DNA of 64,000 nucleotides from Serratia plymuthica NBRC 102599 (GTDB taxonomy: Bacteria > Pseudomonadota > Gammaproteobacteria > Enterobacterales > Enterobacteriaceae). The position numbers were made by a program, and so were the translations under genes. Where the stretch lies: assembly GCF_001590925.1 (NCBI RefSeq), contig NZ_BCTU01000012.1, positions 1-64,000 on the forward strand, in the 5' to 3' direction. Below the pieces are notes generated by a model. It was not told the DNA's origin and made no database searches. It saw only the letters and a program-made list of their open reading frames with translations. This document shows positions 57,633 to 64,000 of the stretch, piece after piece (position 1 is the stretch's first letter; every line of letters starts with the position of its first letter).

Positions 57633-57699
57633 TCCACATGGGTATTTTCCATTGATGTGGACTTTAAAATCCATATTGTACTTTATTGTATTCATTGTA
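57633..57699. promoter_or_regulatory. Patterned region upstream of the dehydratase-OCD operon
   Basis: Contains an inverted repeat TCCACAT-N15-ATGTGGA (57633-57661) and three tandem ATTGTA hexamers (57675, 57685 and 57694) spaced 10 and 9 bp. On the minus strand the latter read TACAAT, possible -10 boxes for the operon, though no good -35 pairs with them. The inverted repeat has the look of a regulator-binding site. Confidence 0.45.
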
Positions 57700-57801
57700 A
57701 ACCCCCCTGCGTCGATGGGAAGCACCTTGATGGGCGATGTGAAGCCCTTGCCCAATCCGGTAAGATGGTGACTTAGTGCCAACATGTGCAGGGGAGCCGC
57801 C

Positions 57802-59082
57802 ATGAGCTATCGGGAAAAACAACTGACTTTTGAACCACGCGGACACCAGTTAACCAATATCAACGTCTGGACGCCAGACAGCCAGTGGCTGGCTTACGAC
57901 GTGCGTCCGAACGGCGCTTCCTTTACCGGTCTGAGTATTGAAAGGGTGAATGCCAACAGCGGCAAGGTCGAGGTGGTATATCGCGCGCAGCAGGGTGCAC
58001 ATGTGGGCGTAGTGACCGTCAGCCCGGACGCGCCGGCCCGTTACGCTTTTATTCACGGCCCGGAACACCCGGACAGCGTTTGGCATTACGACTTTCATCA
58101 TCGCCGTGGCGTGATCGTCAGCGAACCGGATCTTGAACTGGCCGTGACTCTTGATGCGATGGATATCACTGCGCCCTATACCCCCGGGGCGCTGCGCGGT
58201 GGCACGCACGTTCACGTGTTCAGCCCGGACGGCAGTCGCCTGAGTTTTACCTATAACGACCACGTGATGCACGAGCTGGACCCTGCACGGGATCTGCGTA
58301 ACGTAGGTGTGGCTGTGCCGTTGCAGGGCGTAAATCCGCCCAAGCAGCATCCGCGTGAATATGATGGCAGCCATTATTGCGTGTTGGTCAGCGAAACGAC
58401 GCCGCAGCCGCAGCCGGGCAGTGACCAGATTAACCGTGCCTACGAAGAGGGTTGGGTCGGGCAACGTGGCTATCTGCGGCCCGATGGACGTCAACAGCGT
58501 TGGGCATTGGCGTTTATCGGCGACACGCGTTCCGCTGCCGGCGAAAAGTTGCCGGAAGTGTTTATTGTCGACCTGCCGCGCGACGACGCCGATTACGCTA
58601 AAGCCGGCTCCCGACCGCTGCAGGGCACCCCGACCCATTTACCCGCTCCCCCTTTGGGCGTGCACCAACGTCGCCTGACCTTTACCGACGGGCGTCGTTA
58701 TCCCGGCGTTGTCACCGCACCGCGCCATTGGCTGCGCAGTTCGCCTGATGGCAGCATGATTGCCTTTCTGATGAAGGATGACGAGGGTGTAGTGCAGCTG
58801 TGGACGGTTTCGCCGAACGGCGGTGAGCCGCGCCAAATTACCCGGGGTGAGCATGGGATCCAGTCTGCGTTCAGTTGGCATCCGCAGGGCGGGCGAATCG
58901 CGCTGGTGTGCGATAACAGCCTGATGCTGTGCGAGGTGCCCAGCGGCCGCATGCAGCGCCTGACGAAACGCACCGCGCTGCCACCGTCGGGCGATGCCAT
59001 TGTCTTTTCGCCGGACGGTAATCAAGTGGCGTTTATGCGCGAGGTTGAGGGTTTCAGCCAGATTTTTGTGGCTACGGTGTGA
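57802..59082 (+). CDS. yidR: WD40-like beta-propeller protein YidR (DUF3748)
   Basis: A 426-residue protein of unknown function. Several TolB/PD40-type blades are visible (FSPDGSRLSFTYNDH, SSPDGSMIAFLMKDD, FSPDGNQVAFMRE). It aligns with E. coli YidR throughout (HQLTNINVWTPDSQWLAYDVRPNG, HVHVFSPDG, QKQHPREY-like KQHPREYDGSH). No signal peptide. ATG 57802 (MSYREKQLTFEP) follows GGGGAGCCGCC; the ATG at 57784 is unlikely. A 12-residue segment (RGYLRPDGRQQR) not in E. coli YidR lies near residue 225. Confidence 0.9.
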   Translation: MSYREKQLTFEPRGHQLTNINVWTPDSQWLAYDVRPNGASFTGLSIERVNANSGKVEVVYRAQQGAHVGVVTVSPDAPARYAFIHGPEHPDSVWHYDFHHRRGVIVSEPDLELAVTLDAMDITAPYTPGALRGGTHVHVFSPDGSRLSFTYNDHVMHELDPARDLRNVGVAVPLQGVNPPKQHPREYDGSHYCVLVSETTPQPQPGSDQINRAYEEGWVGQRGYLRPDGRQQRWALAFIGDTRSAAGEKLPEVFIVDLPRDDADYAKAGSRPLQGTPTHLPAPPLGVHQRRLTFTDGRRYPGVVTAPRHWLRSSPDGSMIAFLMKDDEGVVQLWTVSPNGGEPRQITRGEHGIQSAFSWHPQGGRIALVCDNSLMLCEVPSGRMQRLTKRTALPPSGDAIVFSPDGNQVAFMREVEGFSQIFVATV

Positions 59083-59088
59083 TCAGGA

Positions 59089-59120
59089 TGCGGGCCGGGC
59101 AGCCCGCGTCAGAGCCTTTT
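59089..59120 (+). terminator. yidR terminator
   Basis: GCGGGC / GCCCGC hairpin (59090-59107) followed after a few bases by CCTTTTT, in the 37-bp gap between yidR and convergent yidQ. Confidence 0.55.
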
Positions 59121-59464
59121 TAATGTGCGGCTACGCTGGCTGCATGGCTGGGATCGCCGCTGGCCGCCAGGTTCTGCTCTTCGCCGCGCAGGATGCGTGC
59201 TCTCGGTGAGTCTGCGGTGTCGTCACTGCCGGAGCGCATATAGTCGTAAGGCAGCAGCACGGTGTCCATCACGGCCGAGAAGGGCAGATCCAGCGCCACC
59301 AGCGGCATCATCGCCCAACTGGTGTTGTCGTCCTTCAGCATGCCCACGCTGGCGCGGGTACCCGGATAGTAGCCCTGATTCGGGCCGGTGTGGCTCATCA
59401 CGCTGGAGCAGCCGTTTGTCGCCAGCAGCATGCAACTGGTTGCTATCACTTTTATCGTTTTCAT
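59120..59464 (-). CDS. yidQ: YidQ family lipoprotein
   Basis: A 114-residue probable lipoprotein. The N-terminus MKTIKVIATSCMLLATNGC is a signal sequence with a candidate lipidated Cys19 (LATNGC; Thr at -3 is atypical for a lipobox). The following CSSVMSHTGPNQGYYPGTRAS and the hydrophobic LPFSAVMDTVLLPYDY match the YidQ/YceK (DUF1375) family. ATG 59464 is chosen because it starts the signal peptide; the longer frame to 59653 has no support. Divergent from ibpA, as in E. coli. Function unknown. Confidence 0.85.
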   Translation of the reverse strand: MKTIKVIATSCMLLATNGCSSVMSHTGPNQGYYPGTRASVGMLKDDNTSWAMMPLVALDLPFSAVMDTVLLPYDYMRSGSDDTADSPRARILRGEEQNLAASGDPSHAASVAAH

Positions 59465-59627
59465 TATTCCATCCTGCAGGGTGCTGTTCCCTAAAATTTG
59501 CTGATCTATAACATCTTGTCGATGTTTTAAAAGGAGCAAGGTCACGCTCTGTGGCGGCTCTCTCACTTTATTGTAAGGGATAAAAAAACTTTCGCCGAAC
59601 TGATTGTCATTTTTTTGATCGCCGCCG

Positions 59628-59655
59628 GTTGAAATGATGCAATCAACCCCCATTT
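59628..59655 (+). promoter_or_regulatory. Predicted sigma-32 promoter of ibpA
   Basis: GTTGAA (59628-59633, one base from CTTGAA) and CCCCATTT (59648-59655) are 14 bp apart, a close match to the RpoH heat-shock promoter consensus, about 110 bp before ibpA. Confidence 0.75.
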
Positions 59656-59737
59656 TCTTATCAGAAGCAAATTAAGAATTTGCCGTAAGGGAATTCTTAT
59701 TATTAGCCTGTCCTTAGTGGAAGGCGTAATTATTAAA

Positions 59738-59760
59738 CCTCGCTGAAGTGCCTTAGGAGG
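59738..59760 (+). promoter_or_regulatory. ROSE-like RNA thermometer before ibpA
   Basis: CCTCGCT (59738-59744) can pair with the Shine-Dalgarno AGGAGG (59755-59760) leaving one G bulged. This is the hallmark of ROSE elements, which hide the ribosome site until heating. The 10-nt loop and position 7 nt before the ATG fit the E. coli ibpA thermometer. Further upstream stems were not modelled. Confidence 0.8.
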
Positions 59761-59767
59761 CTGTTTT

Positions 59768-60181
59768 ATGCGCAATTTCGATCTTTCCCCGCTATACCGT
59801 TCCGCCATTGGTTTTGACCGCTTGTTTAACGCGCTGGAGGCTGGGCAGAGCCAGGGGAATGGCGGCTACCCACCTTATAATGTTGAGTTGGTGGATGAAA
59901 ACCATTATCGCATTGCGATCGCCGTGGCCGGGTTTGCCGAGCAGGAACTGGAAATCACCACCCAGGACAATCTTCTGATTGTGCGTGGTGCCCATAATAA
60001 CGAACCTGCTGAAAGAACCTACTTATATCAAGGTATTGCCGAGCGTAACTTCGAGCGTAAATTCCAGCTGGCCGAGCATATCCAAATTAAAGGCGCGAAG
60101 CTGGAAAATGGGTTGTTGTATATCGACATGGAACGCATCGTACCGGAAACATTAAAACCGCGCCGGATTGAAATTAAATAA
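59768..60181 (+). CDS. ibpA: Small heat shock protein IbpA
   Basis: A 137-residue holdase that binds aggregating proteins and hands them to DnaK/ClpB. Short N-terminal arm ([20 protein letters not shown]), alpha-crystallin domain about residues 35-125, and the C-terminal I-x-I-type anchor in PRRIEIK. Length equals E. coli IbpA. Controlled at two levels here: a sigma-32-type promoter and a ROSE-like leader. Confidence 0.97.
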   Translation: MRNFDLSPLYRSAIGFDRLFNALEAGQSQGNGGYPPYNVELVDENHYRIAIAVAGFAEQELEITTQDNLLIVRGAHNNEPAERTYLYQGIAERNFERKFQLAEHIQIKGAKLENGLLYIDMERIVPETLKPRRIEIK

Positions 60182-60440
60182 TTTTTATTTCATCAGCGAA
60201 ACGTCTCGCTGGTGTTAAATGTTAACTTGCCCGCCGTCAGGGGGCATAGCTTAATTTGCCCTATGAATTTTAAGTGGCAGCCAGGCGACCCGCTCATTCA
60301 TCCCACGGCGCTTACTAAGGTCAGTGATTGGGGTGACAAATTTGCCGGGAGCAGATTTGAACGAGCCACATAACCGAGAACGACGCTGTAGCTTGAAAGA
60401 CAACGGGTAACATCTCGCTTCATAGAAGGAGTTTTACATT
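60182..60440. other. ibpA-ibpB intergenic region
   Basis: A 259-bp gap with a short inverted repeat CAGCGA/TCGCTG near 60194 and a ROSE-like leader at its end. I see no second sigma-32 promoter and could not support a sigma-54 site, though E. coli ibpB is reported to have one. Confidence 0.5.
60414..60431 (+). promoter_or_regulatory. ROSE-like RNA thermometer before ibpB
   Basis: CTCGCTTC (60414-60421) pairs with GAAGGAG (60425-60431), again with one bulged G, closing a 3-nt loop over the ribosome site 9 nt before the ibpB ATG. Confidence 0.7.
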
Positions 60441-60869
60441 ATGCGTAATTACGATCTGTCACCTTTGCTGCGTCAGTGGATTGGTTTCGACAAGTTGGCC
60501 AGCTCAATGGGCGGCCAGGAACCCCAGGGTTTCCCGCCGTACAACATCGAGAAAAGCGACGACAACCACTACCGCATTTCTCTGGCGCTGGCCGGGTTCA
60601 AACAAAGCGAACTGAACATTGAAGTGGAAGGGCCGCGCCTGACCGTGAGCGGTAAGCCGACACCGCCGGAAAAACAGGTGGAATACCTGCATCAGGGGCT
60701 GGTATGCAAAGAGTTTACTCTGACCTTCACGCTGGCCGAGCACCTGCAGGTTGCTGAGGCGCAGTTTGAAAATGGCCTGTTGCACATCGATCTGGTGCGT
60801 CAGGTGCCGGATGCCTTGCAACCGCAACGCATCGCCATCGGCACCACGCCGGGGTTAGACGCTCAGTAA
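60441..60869 (+). CDS. ibpB: Small heat shock protein IbpB
   Basis: A 142-residue partner of IbpA; together they coat aggregates. It begins [19 protein letters not shown], with the alpha-crystallin domain about residues 32-125 and the I-A-I anchor in PQRIAIG near the C-terminus. It resembles IbpA closely, the result of an old duplication. Followed by a strong terminator. Confidence 0.97.
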   Translation: MRNYDLSPLLRQWIGFDKLASSMGGQEPQGFPPYNIEKSDDNHYRISLALAGFKQSELNIEVEGPRLTVSGKPTPPEKQVEYLHQGLVCKEFTLTFTLAEHLQVAEAQFENGLLHIDLVRQVPDALQPQRIAIGTTPGLDAQ

Positions 60870-60894
60870 CCGACTGAAAAAAATCGGTAATAAC

Positions 60895-60926
60895 ACGGGG
60901 GAAGTCCTAGCGGGCTTCCCCCGTTG
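60895..60926 (+). terminator. ibpAB terminator
   Basis: CGGGGGAAG (60896-60904) / CTTCCCCCG (60915-60923) with a 10-nt loop; the downstream T-tract is weak. Confidence 0.65.
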
Positions 60927-61036
60927 CATTCTGTGGCGTAACCCACATTCCCCCCGTCCCGCTTATGCCAGAATCCCTATTAATTGTGTGCTTTAACCGC
61001 AAACCGGTTGTTAAACTTCTGGCAAGGATGTGACCT

Positions 61037-62695
61037 ATGAGCGATATCGCCCTGACCGTCAGCATGTTGGCGTTGGTGGCCGTTCTCGGGCTGTGGATGG
61101 GTAACTGGAAGGTGTATGGCGTCGGGCTGGGCATTGGCGGGGTCCTGTTCGGTGGCATTATCGTGGGGCATTTCGCCCAGAGCTGGCAAGTCAGTCTTAA
61201 CGGCGACATGCTGCATTTCATTCAGGAATTCGGGCTGATCCTGTTCGTTTACACCATTGGCATTCAGGTGGGCCCAGGTTTCTTTTCTTCCCTGCGGGTG
61301 TCCGGGCTGCGGCTCAACGGTTTCGCCATTTTACTGGTGCTGGTTGGCGGCGTGGTGGCGGCGGGGGTTCACAAGCTGTTTGCCGTGCCGCTGCCGATCA
61401 TTCTCGGCGTGTTCTCCGGAGCGGTCACCAATACTCCCGCGCTCGGTGCCGGGCAGCAAATTCTTACCGATCTGGGGTCCGATCCGGCGTTGGTCGATCG
61501 CATGGGGATGGGTTACGCCATGGCCTATCCGTTCGGTATCTGCGGCATCCTGCTGGTGATGTGGCTGATCCGCCTGTTCTTTCGTATCAATATCGATAAG
61601 GAAGCGCAGGCGTTTGAAAACAGCCTGGGCAATCACCACGAACTGCTGCACACCATGAACGTGGCGGTGCGTAATCCCAATCTGCAGGGGATGGCGATAA
61701 AAAATGTGCCGCTGCTGAATGGGGAGGACATCGTCTGCTCACGGCTGAAACGCGGCGAGCTGCTGATGGTGCCCGAGCCGCTCGAGAGGCTGGAGTTGGG
61801 TGACTATCTGCATCTGGTAGGAAAGCGCGAGAGCCTGGAAAATGCCCGGCTGGTGATTGGCGAAGAGGTGGACGTTTCGTTGTCAACGCGCGGCACGGCG
61901 TTACAGGTGGTGAGGGCGGTGGTGACCAATGAGAAGGTGCTGGGCAGCAAAATCCGCGATCTCAACCTGAAGCGGAAATATGACGTGGTGATCTCGCGCC
62001 TGAACCGTTCCGGGGTTGAACTGGTGGCCGGCAGCAACGTTACGCTGCAATTTGGCGATATCCTCAACCTGGTTGGCCGGCCGGAATCGATTGAAGCGGT
62101 CGCGGCCATCGTCGGCAACGCTCAGCAGAAATTGCAACAGGTGCAGATGTTGCCGGTATTTATCGGCATCGGGCTGGGAGTGTTGCTGGGTTCTGTCCCG
62201 CTGTTTGTACCGGGTTTCCCGGCGGCATTGCGCCTTGGGCTGGCCGGCGGGCCGCTGGTGGCGGCATTGATCCTCGGGCGTATCGGCAGCATTGGCAAGC
62301 TGTACTGGTTTATGCCGCCGAGCGCCAACCTGGCGCTGCGCGAGTTGGGCATTGTGCTGTTTCTGGCGGTGGTGGGGCTGAAATCGGGGGGGAACTTTGT
62401 CGATACCCTGATGCATGGCGAAGGGCTGGCGTGGATTGGCTACGGCGCGTTGATTACCGCTATCCCGTTGCTCAGCGTGGGTGTGCTGGCGCGGGTCGTG
62501 GGCAAGATGAATTATCTGACGCTGTCCGGCATGCTGGCAGGTTCGATGACCGATCCGCCGGCGCTGGCCTTCGCCAATGGCCTGCACCCGACCAGCGGCG
62601 CTGCCGCGCTGTCTTACGCCACGGTTTACCCTTTGGCGATGTTCCTGCGCATCATGTCGCCGCAGTTGCTGGCGGTGCTGTTTTGGGTGATGTAA
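61037..62695 (+). CDS. yidE: Putative transporter YidE (AspT/YidE/YbjL family)
   Basis: A 552-residue inner-membrane protein. Two membrane halves of five to six segments each (about residues 1-180 and 370-552), both with the AspT/YidE duplication motif ([26 protein letters not shown]), flank two tandem TrkA-C (RCK-C) domains (about 190-275 and 280-360). The family is related to aspartate:alanine exchangers; the substrate of YidE is unknown. Length equals E. coli YidE. Confidence 0.94.
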   Translation: MSDIALTVSMLALVAVLGLWMGNWKVYGVGLGIGGVLFGGIIVGHFAQSWQVSLNGDMLHFIQEFGLILFVYTIGIQVGPGFFSSLRVSGLRLNGFAILLVLVGGVVAAGVHKLFAVPLPIILGVFSGAVTNTPALGAGQQILTDLGSDPALVDRMGMGYAMAYPFGICGILLVMWLIRLFFRINIDKEAQAFENSLGNHHELLHTMNVAVRNPNLQGMAIKNVPLLNGEDIVCSRLKRGELLMVPEPLERLELGDYLHLVGKRESLENARLVIGEEVDVSLSTRGTALQVVRAVVTNEKVLGSKIRDLNLKRKYDVVISRLNRSGVELVAGSNVTLQFGDILNLVGRPESIEAVAAIVGNAQQKLQQVQMLPVFIGIGLGVLLGSVPLFVPGFPAALRLGLAGGPLVAALILGRIGSIGKLYWFMPPSANLALRELGIVLFLAVVGLKSGGNFVDTLMHGEGLAWIGYGALITAIPLLSVGVLARVVGKMNYLTLSGMLAGSMTDPPALAFANGLHPTSGAAALSYATVYPLAMFLRIMSPQLLAVLFWVM

Positions 62696-62696
62696 C

Positions 62697-62738
62697 GAGC
62701 CGGGGCGCAGCTGTTACCTGCTAACTGCGCCCCGGCTC
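62697..62738. terminator. yidE/avtA shared hairpin
   Basis: Perfect 14-bp inverted repeat GAGCCGGGGCGCAG / CTGCGCCCCGGCTC with a 14-nt loop, between convergent yidE and avtA. No T-runs, but the stability suggests a bidirectional block. Confidence 0.6.
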
Positions 62739-62743
62739 AGGCA

Positions 62744-63997
62744 TCAGCCCGCTTCCTGGTGCGCGCGTTCGATCTCTTCCGCCAAAATCGCCACGCCGCG
62801 CTCGATTTTCTCCGGATCCGGCACGTAGTTCATCCGCATGCACTGGTGAGTATGCGGCCATTCATGCTCCAGCCCCGGGAAGAAGTAGTGGCCCGGCACC
62901 ATCAGCACGCCGCGTTTTTTCAGGCGCTGATACAGCAGCTCGGTGGTGATCGGCAGATCCTTGAACCACAGCCAAAGGAAAATCGCCCCTTCCGGTTTGT
63001 GGATCAGGCAACGCTCTGGCGACAGATAGCGGCGGATTATCTCGATGGTGTGTTCAACGCGCTGTTTGTAGAACGGGCGGATAACCTCGTTCGACAGGCG
63101 CAGCAGATCGCCGCGTTCGATCATTTCCGCTGCCATCGCCGGCCCCATGCTGCCCGGTGACAGGCTGATGATGCCGTTCATGTTGGTCAGGGCGCTGATG
63201 ATTTTCTCATCGGCAATCACGATGCCGCAGCGTGAGCCGGGCAACCCGAGCTTGGACAAGCTCATGCACAAGATGATGTTCGGGTTCCACAGCGGCGTCG
63301 CTTCGCTGAAGATAATTCCGGGGAACGGCACGCCGTAAGCGTTATCGATCACCAGCGGAATATTGCGTTGCTGCGCCAGCAGATCGAGCTTCATCAGCTC
63401 TTCGTCGGTGATCACGTTACCGGTTGGGTTGGTCGGGCGCGACACGCAGATCATGCCGATGTCGTCGCCAATATGCAGGTGTTCGAAATCAACGTGATAT
63501 TTGAACTGGCCTTCCGGCAGCAGCTCGATATTGGGCTTGGCCGACACGAACAGACCCTCGTCCAGCCCGGCGTCGGCGTAGCCGATATATTCCGGTGCCA
63601 GCGGGAACAGCACGCGGCGACGGCTGCCGTCGGCATAACGCCCGGCAAACAGGTTAAACAAGTAGAAAAACGCGCTCTGGCTGCCGTTTGTTAGTGCAAT
63701 ATTCTGTGGTGAAATCTGCCAGCCCAGCTCGTCGCGCAGCAAAGTAGCCAGCGCTTTCAGCAGGGCGTCTTTGCCCTGCGGGCCATCGTAGTTACACAGC
63801 GCCTCGGTCAGTTTGCCCTGGTCGAGCATGTCCTGGCACAGCTGTTTGAAGTAGCTTTCCATCTCTGGAATTTGCGCCGGGTTGCCGCCGCCGAGCATGA
63901 TGGCACCGGGCGTGCGCAGGCCTTCGTTCAGGTCATCCATTAAACGGGTAATGCCCGCGTAACGGGTAAATTTGTCGCCGAAAAGTGAAAAAGTCAT
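62744..63997 (-). CDS. avtA: Valine-pyruvate aminotransferase AvtA
   Basis: A 417-residue class I PLP aminotransferase (transaminase C) that swaps the amino group between valine and pyruvate, making alanine. The PLP lysine is in SLSKLGLPGSRCGIV (about residues 240-254); the arginine near the C-terminus (CMRMNY) would bind the carboxylate, and DNAYGVPFPG holds the PLP-contacting Asp/Tyr. Length equals E. coli AvtA. The ATG is 3 bp from the window end, so its ribosome site is outside. Confidence 0.96.
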   Translation of the reverse strand: MTFSLFGDKFTRYAGITRLMDDLNEGLRTPGAIMLGGGNPAQIPEMESYFKQLCQDMLDQGKLTEALCNYDGPQGKDALLKALATLLRDELGWQISPQNIALTNGSQSAFFYLFNLFAGRYADGSRRRVLFPLAPEYIGYADAGLDEGLFVSAKPNIELLPEGQFKYHVDFEHLHIGDDIGMICVSRPTNPTGNVITDEELMKLDLLAQQRNIPLVIDNAYGVPFPGIIFSEATPLWNPNIILCMSLSKLGLPGSRCGIVIADEKIISALTNMNGIISLSPGSMGPAMAAEMIERGDLLRLSNEVIRPFYKQRVEHTIEIIRRYLSPERCLIHKPEGAIFLWLWFKDLPITTELLYQRLKKRGVLMVPGHYFFPGLEHEWPHTHQCMRMNYVPDPEKIERGVAILAEEIERAHQEAG

Positions 63998-64000
63998 AGG

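Noticed and set aside
60182-60440. Possible sigma-54 promoter for ibpB (GGCAT ... TTTGC)
   Set aside because: The GG and GC dinucleotides are 15 bp apart instead of 12, so it does not fit the -24/-12 pattern.

Overview
The window is a contiguous, almost entirely core segment of an enterobacterial chromosome around the origin of replication. Protein identities, moderately high GC and gene order (yieP-hsrA | rbs | kup | ravA-viaA | asnA/asnC-mioC-oriC-mnmG-rsmG-atp-glmUS-pst-phoU ... mnmE-yidC-yidD-rnpA-rpmH | dnaA-dnaN-recF-gyrB-yidA ... yidR-yidQ-ibpAB-yidE-avtA) fit the Yersiniaceae, most likely Serratia. The genus is inferred from recalled protein similarity and was not tested. No insertion sequence, prophage, CRISPR array, tRNA or rRNA gene was found.

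Layout. 1-8.2 kb: the regulator/transporter pair yieP-hsrA converges on a ribose operon (rbsDACBKR). The repressor gene rbsR carries an apparent one-base deletion, and two near-identical palindromic operators precede rbsD. 8.2-15.5 kb: kup, the ravA-viaA chaperone pair, asnA/asnC and mioC. 15.5-15.9 kb: oriC, with DnaA boxes, three AT-rich 13-mers and dense GATC sites. 15.9-30 kb: tRNA modification gene mnmG, 16S methylase rsmG, the nine-gene ATP synthase operon, and glmU/glmS, separated by two strong palindromes. 30-35 kb: the phosphate-specific transport operon pstSCAB-phoU behind two Pho boxes. 35-44 kb is the most variable part: an amino-acid-type ABC transporter with no ATPase gene, yieH, adeP, a hydrolase-fold protein lacking its nucleophile serine, chrR, the phosphopantetheinyl transferase yieE, and an orphan IucD-like N-hydroxylase. 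44-54.7 kb: mnmE, yidC, yidD, rnpA, rpmH and, divergently, dnaA-dnaN-recF-gyrB. 54.7-64 kb: yidA, an ornithine-cyclodeaminase-like/PLP-dehydratase pair, yidR, yidQ, the small heat shock genes ibpA and ibpB (each with a ROSE-like leader), yidE and avtA.

How the parts work together: DnaA made from the 48 kb locus acts at oriC at 15.6 kb. RnpA and YidD/YidC link RNA processing and membrane insertion, and YidC inserts subunits such as AtpE. GlmS and GlmU supply UDP-GlcNAc. PstSCAB with PhoU supply phosphate and signal to PhoR/PhoB. I found no clearly new multi-gene system. The points most worth a second look are the rbsR frameshift, the nucleophile-less hydrolase, the orphan IucD/YieE pair, the OCD/dehydratase pair with its patterned upstream region, and several unexplained long inverted repeats.
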